Origin: Herbidospora sakaeratensis
Lineage (GTDB): Bacteria; Actinomycetota; Actinomycetes; Streptosporangiales; Streptosporangiaceae
Reading direction: 5' to 3'
Assembly (NCBI RefSeq): GCF_001570525.1
Contig: NZ_BBXC01000018.1
Location: 41,640-105,639, forward strand
DNA: 64,000 nt
Shown: one piece after another, positions 1 through 7,203 of the stretch
Layout of the letters: each line of letters starts with the position of its first letter
How positions within the stretch are numbered: position 1 is the first letter of the stretch
Notes under the pieces: model-generated
The model's input: only the letters and a program-made list of their open reading frames with translations
What the model was told of the DNA's origin: nothing
Databases searched by the model: none
Made by a program: the position numbers and the translations under genes

Positions 1-87
1 GACGTGCAGGTGAATCGCGATGACGAGCCGCGGAAGCCGCGCGGCGTTGCGGCGGCGCGCGGCGGGCCTGGTGTCCCGGCTCAATGA
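1..87 (+). CDS. Possible 3' end of a gene entering from the left edge
   Basis: A frame open from base 1 stops at TGA 85-87 and gives 28 residues rich in Arg, Pro, Ala and Gly, the kind of basic tail many actinobacterial proteins carry. Third positions are only moderately GC-rich. The stop codon lies in the left arm of the palindromic repeat that follows. Too little is visible to name it, and it may be non-coding. Confidence 0.22.
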   Translation, partial: DVQVNRDDEPRKPRGVAAARGGPGVPAQ

Positions 88-196
88 AGGTGGCACGACC
101 AAGGGACTTCGAGCTGGACGCGTGCCACTGTCCCGGTTCAACGAAGGTGGCACGGCCAAGGGGCTTCGAGCTGGACGCGTGCCACGCTCATTGAGC
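78..196. repeat. Tandem pair of palindromic (REP-like) units
   Basis: Two copies of a 57-bp unit lie head to tail. Each carries a hairpin with 8-bp arms, GTGGCACG (90-97, 147-154) and CGTGCCAC (121-128, 178-185). The pair is bracketed by GCTCAATGA (79-87) and TCATTGAGC (188-196), which are reverse complements, so the whole block is a nested palindrome. It lies between two genes that end toward each other. A diverged third copy is at 1004-1064. It could act as a bidirectional terminator or be a mobile REP-type element. Confidence 0.75.
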
Positions 197-269
197 TGTC
201 AGAGCCACCCGCGGCCTGGTGATCCAGGACAAGCGCCCCCTCTGGTGCCGCTCCGACCCGCCGGAACGG

Positions 270-845
270 TCAATAGGCGCACTGGACGACGACGTCGTCG
301 AGTTCGGCGCGTGAGGCGAACAGGTGGTTGAAGGCCTTTCCGACGGTCAGCCGCAGCACGACGTCGGAGCGCTGCGCGATCCAGCTCACCGTGTGCAGGC
401 GCCAGGCCGGGTCCACCGTCTGGTCCACCGGTACCGTCTTCAGGGCGATGTACGTCCAGTCGGCCGGGTTGATGACCTCCAGGTTGAAGGTCGCCGGGGC
501 GTTGCGCAGGTCCAGCCAGACGCCGGCGCTGCAGCGGGCGCCGGGGTGGGCGGGCACCGGGGTGAGGAAGATGGTCCGGCTGAGCGAGCACCAGCCGCCG
601 GTGTTGCTGACGCGCAGGCCGGCCATGCCGGTGCCGGTACGGGGCGAGGCGACCCCGACGCTCTGGAAGTACGGGGCCTCGCAGTCGCCCTGGTCGGTGA
701 ACGCCCACCGGGCAGCTGGGTTCGACACCGGTTCGAAGCCGTCGGAGAGCTGCCAGATGCCCGCGGACGCGGGCCCCGCCGGGACGAGTACCGCTGCCAG
801 GGCGATGACCACCGCCATCAGCGCGCGTAAGAGTGCTGAGCGCAT
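270..845 (-). CDS. Small secreted protein of unknown function
   Basis: The product is 191 residues. I chose the ATG at 845 because the protein then begins MRSALLRALMAVVIAL, a normal Sec signal peptide with a likely AxA cleavage after PAGPASA. The mature part has several Trp and Cys residues and a beta-rich pattern (for example DWTYIAL and VSWIAQ), which resembles secreted carbohydrate-binding-like modules. I do not recognise a family with certainty. It stands alone, with repeats downstream. It is likely exported and could bind a surface or polymer, but that is inference. Confidence 0.7.
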   Translation of the reverse strand: MRSALLRALMAVVIALAAVLVPAGPASAGIWQLSDGFEPVSNPAARWAFTDQGDCEAPYFQSVGVASPRTGTGMAGLRVSNTGGWCSLSRTIFLTPVPAHPGARCSAGVWLDLRNAPATFNLEVINPADWTYIALKTVPVDQTVDPAWRLHTVSWIAQRSDVVLRLTVGKAFNHLFASRAELDDVVVQCAY

Positions 846-1181
846 AACCGAGCTCCTTGTCAGACCTGAGACGACACCGTCATTCTGCGGGCCGCCGGGA
901 GATCCGTTCACCCTGGACTTTCCGCCCCGATAAACCAGGGTCGCCCCTGGCGCCGACCGGCCCGGCCACTCTCACCTGCACCGATGTCCTGCGGGTTGTC
1001 TCAGCTCAAGCAAGGTGACACGGCCAACGGGCTGCGAACTGGCCGCGCGCTGCTTTCACTGAGCCAGCACACCTGGCAGCGTTGCGGAGTGCTGGTGCAG
1101 CTCCACGTGACACATCAGCGAGATGCCGGCGAACGCCAAAACGCCGAGGATTTCGCCCAAGAGGGCTGGGCGGCCGGACCG
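846..1181. other. Intergenic region, no confident gene
   Basis: This stretch separates the start of the secreted protein from the 3' end of the E2 gene. It holds the diverged third copy of the left-edge repeat (1004-1064). In the minus frame just after the E2 stop there is a short hydrophobic frame of about 33 codons, roughly 1083-1165, without a Shine-Dalgarno sequence. I do not call it as a gene. Confidence 0.6.
1004..1064. repeat. Diverged third copy of the left-edge palindromic repeat
   Basis: The copy starts GCTCAAGCAAGGTGACACG and ends CTTTCACTGAGC. It keeps the order of arms and spacer seen at 78-196 but with several mismatches, so the hairpin is weaker. It lies 118 bp beyond the stop of the E2 gene. 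The repeat family therefore sits at gene 3' ends at both places where I see it. Confidence 0.6.
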
Positions 1182-2261
1182 TCACTCCGTGGCGACCAAC
1201 CCGCGTACCTCCCGCTGGAGGGCGTGCAGGAACCGGGCCGCGTCCCGCCCGTTGATGAGCCGGTGGTCGTAGGCCAGCCCGATGTGGGCCACCGCCCGCG
1301 ACCGCACCTCCCCGCCGTCGAGGTAGAGCACCTCCTGAGGCGCCGTCACGGCCAGTGCGCAGGCCGTGCCCGGGAAGATGAACGGGATCGCCAGCGTGAC
1401 GCCGCCGTCGTGGTGCAGGGTCACGGCGATGTTCGCGTCCGCCAGATCGGCGGCGCTGAAGTCGCCCTTCATCGCCGCGACGCGATACTCCATCAGCCGC
1501 GTCGCCACCTCCTGCATCGTCTTCGAGCCCGCGTCATGGACGACGGGCACGTACAGGCCGTCGCCGGTGTCGAAGGTGACGCCGACGTTGGCGCGCTCGG
1601 AGAGCACCGCCTGAGTGCGGTCGGGCCCGAGAGTGGCGAAGAACAGCGGAAACTCGCCGTGGAGCCGGGCCACGCCCATGACGAAGAGCTCGGCCAGGCC
1701 GACCGGACGGCGGACCTCCTTCGTCAGCCGCCGGGTCGCGGCGAGTTCCTCGTCCAGGGGCATGTCCACGACCGCGTAGGCGGCGGGGATGGTCGAGTGC
1801 GACAGCGTGACCGCCCGGCCGACGGCCTGCTGGACCTTCGACAAGGGGGCGGTCCGGGTGGAGGTCTCCGCCGCCAGTCGTTCCACGTCCGCCCGCCGGA
1901 CCACGTTGACGCCCAGGGCCGCCAGCTGGGCTTCGGTCACGCCCAGTTCGTCCATGGCCGCCCGTGCCGGAGCGGTGATCACCGGGCCCGCCGGCGCGGC
2001 CTGCGGGGCGGCCGCCACCGGGGCGACCGGGGTCGGGGCCGACGCGCCGATCGTCGCCAGGAGGTCTCCGGGGGCGCAGTCGGCCATCAGGGCGATCTCC
2101 TGCCGCAGCACTCCCGTCGCGTCGGCGGGCACCTCCTCGGCCGACTTCGAGGTCTCCAGGACGGCGATCGGGTCGCCCTCCTTGACCTCGGTCCCCGTCG
2201 CGGCCAGCCATTCGACCAGGACGTAGGTGTCGTCGTTGTTGTTGAGCTTGGGGACCTTCAC
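1182..2261 (-). CDS. 2-oxoacid dehydrogenase E2, lipoyl acyltransferase
   Basis: This 359-residue protein is the acyltransferase core of a pyruvate/branched-chain type dehydrogenase complex. A lipoyl domain (about 1-75) carries the lipoylated Lys39 in ETSKSAEEV. An Ala/Pro linker follows, then a peripheral subunit-binding domain (about 95-130) and a catalytic domain (about 145-359). The catalytic motif reads DHRLING (332-338): His333 is present, but the usual Asp of HxxxDG is Asn337. The GTG start at 2261 overlaps the E1beta stop (GTGA). It is the last gene of the minus-strand operon 6921-1182. No E3 gene is nearby, so a housekeeping E3 would be needed, or the acyl group may pass to a carrier protein instead. 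Confidence 0.88.
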   Translation of the reverse strand: MKVPKLNNNDDTYVLVEWLAATGTEVKEGDPIAVLETSKSAEEVPADATGVLRQEIALMADCAPGDLLATIGASAPTPVAPVAAAPQAAPAGPVITAPARAAMDELGVTEAQLAALGVNVVRRADVERLAAETSTRTAPLSKVQQAVGRAVTLSHSTIPAAYAVVDMPLDEELAATRRLTKEVRRPVGLAELFVMGVARLHGEFPLFFATLGPDRTQAVLSERANVGVTFDTGDGLYVPVVHDAGSKTMQEVATRLMEYRVAAMKGDFSAADLADANIAVTLHHDGGVTLAIPFIFPGTACALAVTAPQEVLYLDGGEVRSRAVAHIGLAYDHRLINGRDAARFLHALQREVRGLVATE

Positions 2262-3235
2262 TTCAGGGACTCCAGGACGGTGTCATAAACGGTGGTCTCG
2301 GTCAGCAGGACGGCACGTTCCAGGTGGCTCGCCGTCGGGATGATGCTGTCGGCCGAGTGGGCCAGCGCGACCGGATTGCGCAGCACGCCCCACAACTCCC
2401 GGTGCAGGGCGTGGGCGACCTCGGCGCCCCATGTCCCGCCGGCGGTGCTCTCCTCGGCGACGACGACCGCCTTGGCCTCGCGGGCCACGGCCACCAGCGG
2501 GGCCGCGTCCAGAGGGTGGAGGCGGGAGGGCACCAGCAGGGTGCAGACGATCTCCTGTTCCAGCAGGAGGCGGCGCATGGCGGCGAGGGCCCGGTGGGCG
2601 ACGCCGCCGGGGGCGATGATCACGCAGTCGGGGGGCGTGTCGACGTGGACGCGGGCCAGGCCGCCGGTGAGGTCCCAGGTGAACAGGTCGTCCACCTCGT
2701 GCATGCGCTTGGTGTAGAGGATCTTGTCCTCGAAGAAGACGCAGGGGCGCTCGGCGGCGATCATCTCGGCGAAGACGGCGCGGTTGTCGTGGAGGGGCGA
2801 CATCTCGTAGACGTCGAGGCCGGGCACGCCGATGAAGTGTTTCTGCAGGCTCTGGCTGTGGGTGGGGCCGTAGCCGCGACCGCCGCCGGTTGGCAGGCGG
2901 ACGATGAGGCGCATCGGGACGCGGGAGCCGTACATGGAGACGGATTTGGCGGCGAAGTTGACGATCTGGTCGAAGGCCAGCGTGACGAAGTCGCTGAACA
3001 TGATCTCGACGATCGCGGTGTCGCCGCACAGCGCGAGGCCCGCCCCGACGCCGGTGATGGCCGACTCGCTGATCGGGGTGGTGAGGACCTGCGCGGGAAA
3101 CCGCGTCGACAACCCGCGGGTGGCCTTGAAGGCGCCGCCGTAGGGGTCCAGGAGGTCCTCTCCCAGGAGGAAGGCCCTCGGGTCGCCGGCGAGCACCTCG
3201 TGCAGCGCCTGGTTCAGGTTCTCTACGACTCGCAT
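2258..3235 (-). CDS. 2-oxoacid dehydrogenase E1 beta subunit
   Basis: The 325-residue product matches E1 beta (transketolase-like pyrimidine-binding plus C-terminal domains) of pyruvate, acetoin or branched-chain dehydrogenases. Family blocks are GEDLLDPYGGAF near the start, TTPISESAITGVGAGLAL, and a C-terminal domain with VVVAEES. With E1 alpha it binds thiamine diphosphate and decarboxylates a 2-oxoacid. I chose ATG 3235 (MRVVENLNQ) because it is preceded by GGCGGGA and matches family starts. ATG 3259, overlapping the previous gene, is the alternative. Its stop overlaps the E2 start. Substrate is not evident from the sequence. Confidence 0.9.
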   Translation of the reverse strand: MRVVENLNQALHEVLAGDPRAFLLGEDLLDPYGGAFKATRGLSTRFPAQVLTTPISESAITGVGAGLALCGDTAIVEIMFSDFVTLAFDQIVNFAAKSVSMYGSRVPMRLIVRLPTGGGRGYGPTHSQSLQKHFIGVPGLDVYEMSPLHDNRAVFAEMIAAERPCVFFEDKILYTKRMHEVDDLFTWDLTGGLARVHVDTPPDCVIIAPGGVAHRALAAMRRLLLEQEIVCTLLVPSRLHPLDAAPLVAVAREAKAVVVAEESTAGGTWGAEVAHALHRELWGVLRNPVALAHSADSIIPTASHLERAVLLTETTVYDTVLESLK

Positions 3236-3245
3236 GCGTCCCGCC

Positions 3246-4136
3246 TCATGGCTTGGCACCGTGCAAAAGGCGTGGGTCAGAGCTGCCCTGACCCCACGTC
3301 GACAGGGGGCGGGCCTTCACATCCCGCACCACGGACTCGACCAGGTCCAGCGCCCGGGTGTCCGCCTCCGCAAATCCGGGCAGGTCAGACATCTCCCGAT
3401 ACCAGTCCCACAGGTCCGACACCCCTGACCGGGTGTCGTCGCCCTTGCTGTGAGGGCCGAGCCGGTTGACGGAGAACTCCACGACGAGAGGAGACCCGTC
3501 ACGCACGGAGGCGACCAACGGCGTGAGCACCGCGCGGATCGACGCGATGTCGCCGGCCGGCAGGGCCACATGGCGGACACCGAAGGCCGCACAGCGCATC
3601 CCGATGTTTCCGGACATCGCCATGGCCGTCGGGGTGGTCTGCGCGATGCCGTTGTGCTCGACCACGACCAGCAGCGGCAGCGACCACAGGGCCGCCAGGT
3701 TCAGGGCCTCGTAGACCGCCCCCTCGCCCCACGTCCCGTCGCCGATGTACGCGCAGGCCAGCGCCCCCGAGCCGCGCAGGTGCAGGGCGGCCCCGGCCGC
3801 GACGGGCAGGCTCTCGCCCTGCACGCCCGTCGACAGGTAGCCCTCGCGCAGGATGTGCTGGCTGCCGCCGACGCCGTCGCAGACCGCGCCCTCGCGGCCC
3901 ATGATCTCGGCCAGCAGGCCGGCCGGGTCGTCGAAGCGGGCCAGGTAGTGGCCGTGCCCCCGGTGGTTGCTGAAGACGTGGTCGCGCGGGCCGAGCAGCG
4001 GCGCCACCGCCACCGGCACGATCTCCTGGCCCAGGCAGGTGTGGGTGGTGCCGTTGAGCTCGCCCTTGGCGAACAGGTCGAGCAGGGCGCGCTCGAAGTG
4101 GCGGATGAGCAGCAGCCGGTCGAGGTCGGTGGTCAC
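3246..4136 (-). CDS. 2-oxoacid dehydrogenase E1 alpha subunit
   Basis: The 296-residue product is the thiamine-diphosphate-binding E1 alpha subunit. The ThDP motif runs from GDG (132-134) to EHNG (160-163), where the usual second Asn-type position is His-Asn. SNHRGHGHYLA (56-66) is the familiar E1 alpha block. The GTG start at 4136 overlaps the stop of the condensation-carrier gene in GTGA, so translation is probably coupled. Being slightly short at the N terminus is common in acetoin and biosynthetic E1 alpha proteins. Its place inside an NRPS operon suggests it makes an acyl or hydroxyacyl group for the assembly line. Confidence 0.9.
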   Translation of the reverse strand: MTTDLDRLLLIRHFERALLDLFAKGELNGTTHTCLGQEIVPVAVAPLLGPRDHVFSNHRGHGHYLARFDDPAGLLAEIMGREGAVCDGVGGSQHILREGYLSTGVQGESLPVAAGAALHLRGSGALACAYIGDGTWGEGAVYEALNLAALWSLPLLVVVEHNGIAQTTPTAMAMSGNIGMRCAAFGVRHVALPAGDIASIRAVLTPLVASVRDGSPLVVEFSVNRLGPHSKGDDTRSGVSDLWDWYREMSDLPGFAEADTRALDLVESVVRDVKARPLSTWGQGSSDPRLLHGAKP

Positions 4137-5548
4137 CTGACGGCCGGTTCCGCCTCGCGGATCGCCTGGACGACGCCCGCGATGGTCGGGGTGTCGAAGA
4201 AGACGTCCAGGGGGACCTCGACGCCGAGCCGCTTGCGCATGCGGGCGATGATCTGGGTGATGGTGAGGGAGTGCCCGCCGAGGTCGAACAGGTCCTCGTC
4301 GTCGCCGATCTCGTCGATGCCCAGGACGTCCTGCCAGATCTCGCGGACGGCGTCGTCGAGGCCGGTCGCCTGCGGGGCGCCGTCCACGGGGCTTTCTGGG
4401 TTGTTCATGATGGTGAGAAGGTCCTCCGCTATCCGGGCGACGTCCGGCTCCGTGCCGGAGCCGGCGCCATATTGCATGATCACGTAGAGGCCGTCGGGGT
4501 GGTCGACGGCCTGGAGGTGCAGGGTGCTGCGGACGGAATGGTTGAAGGCGGCCCAGTCGACGACGGTCTTCACGCCGGTGAAGACAGGGTCGGGGCGGCG
4601 TTTGCGATAGCTGACCGAGACCTGCGCGAGGGCGGTGCGCGGGCGCACCCCCCTGACGGCGCGGGCGTAGGGGACGTGCCGGAAGCGGTACATCGCGCGC
4701 AGGTCGCAGTGGAGCGTGCGGGCGACGTCGGCGACGGCGCCCTCCGGCGCGACGGTGACGGGCAGTTCGTTGACGAACAGGCCGATGTTGTCGCGCACGT
4801 CCGGGACGCGGGTCGACAGGTCGACGGCGACGGTCGGGGCGGGGTCGCCGTAGCGGTGCAGCAGGGTGTGCACGGAGGCCAGGAAGAGCTCGAAACGGGA
4901 GACGCCGGGCAGGTCCGGCAGTTGCCCCCGGAAGGTGTACACCGCCCCCTCGGCGGCCCCCCGGCCGGCCGGGGTCAGGCCCGGCAGCGTCGTCGCCTCT
5001 CCGGGCTGACGCGCCGACCAGTACGCCTTCGCCTCGCCGAGGTCGTCGCGCACCCGCTCCCGCTCGCCCTCGGCGAAGCTCGCGTAGGACATGCCGAGCC
5101 GGGGCCGCGACTCGCCGTTGTAGAAGTCGGCCAGGTCTCTGACCAGGATGTCCTTCGACTCGCCGTCGAACACCAGGTGGTGGGCCACGAACACCAGCAC
5201 GTGCCGTTCGGGGCCCAGCTTGGCCAGCGTGAACCGGGCGAGGGGCCCGTTCTCGACGTCGAACGGCCGCAGCGTCTCCTCCCGCACGAACCCGGGGAGG
5301 TCGTCGGCGGTGGTGAGCCTGATCGGCGGGCGCCGGCCGGGCACCATCACGGGCAGGCCGTCGACCTCGGCGACCGCGCTCGACAACACCGCGTGCCGCC
5401 GCACGACCGCCTCGCAGGCCGCGTGCAGCGCGCACGCGTCAAGCGGTCCGTCGAAGTCGACGACCAGCGGCATGTGGTAGGCGGTCCGGGCGCGGCCCAT
5501 GCGCTCGGTGATCCACATCCCGGTCTGCGCGAACGACGCCTCGGTCAT
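4133..5548 (-). CDS. NRPS condensation domain plus carrier protein (C-PCP)
   Basis: This 471-residue didomain protein starts at ATG 5548, overlapping the previous stop in ATGA. The condensation domain fills about 1-375 and has an intact HHLVFDG motif (His123-His124, Asp128). The peptidyl carrier domain (about 390-471) has DLGGHSL with Ser427 as phosphopantetheine site. It has no adenylation domain, so its carrier is probably loaded in trans by the enzyme encoded just upstream. It would join an acyl group to a carrier-bound amino acid. Which condensation partner it uses cannot be read from the sequence. Confidence 0.9.
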   Translation of the reverse strand: MTEASFAQTGMWITERMGRARTAYHMPLVVDFDGPLDACALHAACEAVVRRHAVLSSAVAEVDGLPVMVPGRRPPIRLTTADDLPGFVREETLRPFDVENGPLARFTLAKLGPERHVLVFVAHHLVFDGESKDILVRDLADFYNGESRPRLGMSYASFAEGERERVRDDLGEAKAYWSARQPGEATTLPGLTPAGRGAAEGAVYTFRGQLPDLPGVSRFELFLASVHTLLHRYGDPAPTVAVDLSTRVPDVRDNIGLFVNELPVTVAPEGAVADVARTLHCDLRAMYRFRHVPYARAVRGVRPRTALAQVSVSYRKRRPDPVFTGVKTVVDWAAFNHSVRSTLHLQAVDHPDGLYVIMQYGAGSGTEPDVARIAEDLLTIMNNPESPVDGAPQATGLDDAVREIWQDVLGIDEIGDDEDLFDLGGHSLTITQIIARMRKRLGVEVPLDVFFDTPTIAGVVQAIREAEPAVR

Positions 5549-6921
5549 GGCAGCGCCTTCTTGTCGACCTTGCCACCCCGGTTGCGCGGCAGCGCGTCCA
5601 TCGTGGTGACCTTCGCCGGCAGCTCGTGCGGGGCGAGCCGGTCGAGCAGGAAGGCCCGCAGGTCGGCGAGCGGGATCTCCTCCTGGACGACCAGAGCCGC
5701 CGCCACCACCGTCCCGAGCACCGGGTGGGGCACCCCGTAGGCGGCGGCCTCGGTGACCAGCGGGTGCGCGTGCAGCGCCTCCTCGACCTTCAGAGTGGAG
5801 ACCTTGTGGGCGCCCGACTTGACGACGTCGCCGGTCCGGTCGACCAGGAACAGGTAGCCCTCCTCGTCGAGGTAGCCGAGGTCGCCCATCCGCACCCAGC
5901 CGTCGCGGAAGGTGTCCGACACGGTCTCGCCGAGGTAGGCGCGCGGCGCGGCGGGTGAGCGCATCCACACCTCGCCGACCTCTCCGGGCGCGGCCGGGGT
6001 CCCGTCGCCGGCGGTGATCCGGACCGACCCGCCCGCCGCCGCCCGGCCCACCGAGCCGGGGCGCTCGGGGTCGAAGACCATGATCGTCTGCGCGGGGGCG
6101 GCCTCGGTCGAGGTGTAGTAGTTCGTGATCATCGCGGCCGGGAACAGGCCGGCCAGCCGGACCGCCACGGCCGAGGGCAGCGGCGCGGCGGCCGACCCGA
6201 GCAGCAGCACGCTGTCGAGGGGCTCGGCCTTGGCCGACAACATCTCGATCGCCATGGCGGGCACCAGGAACACCGTCCCGGCCTGGTACTTCGCGATGAG
6301 CGAGGCGAACCGGCCGGGGGTGAAGACGGGGGTGGTGACGACGGTCGGATGCGCCGCGATGGCGTTCACGAGCATCATCTGACCGGCGTTGGTGCCGATC
6401 GGGAACGCGTGCGCGAGGTGCCTGGAGTGCCGGAAGGCCCGGCGGCGCGGGTCGCGGGGCAGGCCGTGGGCCAGGTTGGCGTGGGTGGCGGTGACGCCCT
6501 TGGCCACACCGGTCGTGCCGGAGGTGAAGAGGATCTGCGCCGGGTCGGCCGGCGACACCCGTCGGACCTCTGTCAAGGGCCCTGTCATGAAACTTTCATT
6601 GCGCAGAATCCGAGTCATTCCGACACGTTCCGCTAGATGTCCGATCTCTCCCTCCGGCGTCCGGTCGGAGATCGGCACCGCGACGGCCCCCGCCCGCAGC
6701 ACCCCCATGAACGCCACCGCGTAGTCGAGCCACCCGGCGTGGGGGTACACGAGTCCCACCGGCTCCCCGGGGCGCACACCTTCGGTGATCAGCAGGTTCG
6801 CCAGACCGTCGGCGCGGTGGTCCCAGTCGGCGTGGGTCAGTTCCCCCACACCGTGGACGATCATGGCGACGCCGTCAGGCTCGGCGGCGGCGCGGGCCGC
6901 CAGCAGATCCGAGAGCGTCAT
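5545..6921 (-). CDS. Free-standing AMP-forming acyl/adenylating enzyme
   Basis: The 458-residue product belongs to the adenylate-forming (ANL) superfamily. The P-loop LFTSGTTGVAKG (131-142), the YTSTEAAP block and the A10 Lys (GGKVDKKAL, Lys451) are present. In the A4 region, where amino-acid-activating domains have an Asp that binds the alpha-amino group, this protein reads HAFPIGTNAG with no Asp. It therefore more likely activates a carboxylic acid without an alpha-amino group, which is inference. It is the first gene of the minus-strand operon, with a GAGGAAG Shine-Dalgarno sequence. It diverges from the large NRPS and overlaps the C-PCP gene it probably loads. Confidence 0.88.
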   Translation of the reverse strand: MTLSDLLAARAAAEPDGVAMIVHGVGELTHADWDHRADGLANLLITEGVRPGEPVGLVYPHAGWLDYAVAFMGVLRAGAVAVPISDRTPEGEIGHLAERVGMTRILRNESFMTGPLTEVRRVSPADPAQILFTSGTTGVAKGVTATHANLAHGLPRDPRRRAFRHSRHLAHAFPIGTNAGQMMLVNAIAAHPTVVTTPVFTPGRFASLIAKYQAGTVFLVPAMAIEMLSAKAEPLDSVLLLGSAAAPLPSAVAVRLAGLFPAAMITNYYTSTEAAPAQTIMVFDPERPGSVGRAAAGGSVRITAGDGTPAAPGEVGEVWMRSPAAPRAYLGETVSDTFRDGWVRMGDLGYLDEEGYLFLVDRTGDVVKSGAHKVSTLKVEEALHAHPLVTEAAAYGVPHPVLGTVVAAALVVQEEIPLADLRAFLLDRLAPHELPAKVTTMDALPRNRGGKVDKKALP

Positions 6922-7203
6922 TGGACTTCCTCAAAGATCGGATGAATACTGCCCGAGCACTGCATTACTGAAAAGATTCTTTCCAGTTAGATCAGTCGCC
7001 AGTGTGGCACGGTCCGGACGCTCGTCACAAGGGGTATCGGGCTCCGGCGGCCCAATGGGTGTGCCACGTTTAGAGCTTGTGAGAGGCGGCGGGGCGTGCC
7101 AGACTGACGCCGTCCACTAATTGCAAAGAACCTTTCCAGTTAGCTTCCCCGGCTGAGGCGTTTGGCCTCTTTGTGCTGCATTCGTCCGATCACTTGAGGG
7201 AAG
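6922..7203. promoter_or_regulatory. Bidirectional promoter region of the biosynthetic cluster
   Basis: This 282-bp region separates the two divergent operons. It contains two copies of the same 18-bp motif: AAGATTCTTTCCAGTTAG at 6973-6990 and AAGAACCTTTCCAGTTAG at 7126-7143. One lies 51 bp before the left start and the other 60 bp before the right start. A related sequence occurs at the ROK gene promoter (17476-17493). Local AT content is higher than in the flanking genes. No clear -35/-10 pair stands out by eye. Confidence 0.6.

Noticed and set aside
1083-1181. Short hydrophobic frame just after the E2 stop, in the same frame
   Set aside because: It has no Shine-Dalgarno sequence and no ATG or GTG start, only a TTG, and one in-frame stop separates it from E2. 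A small membrane peptide is possible but not supported.
7004-7067. GTGGCAC and GTGCCAC in the NRPS promoter, like the arms of the left-edge repeat
   Set aside because: Only seven bases match, the loop is 50 bases, and the rest of the repeat unit is absent. It is likely chance.
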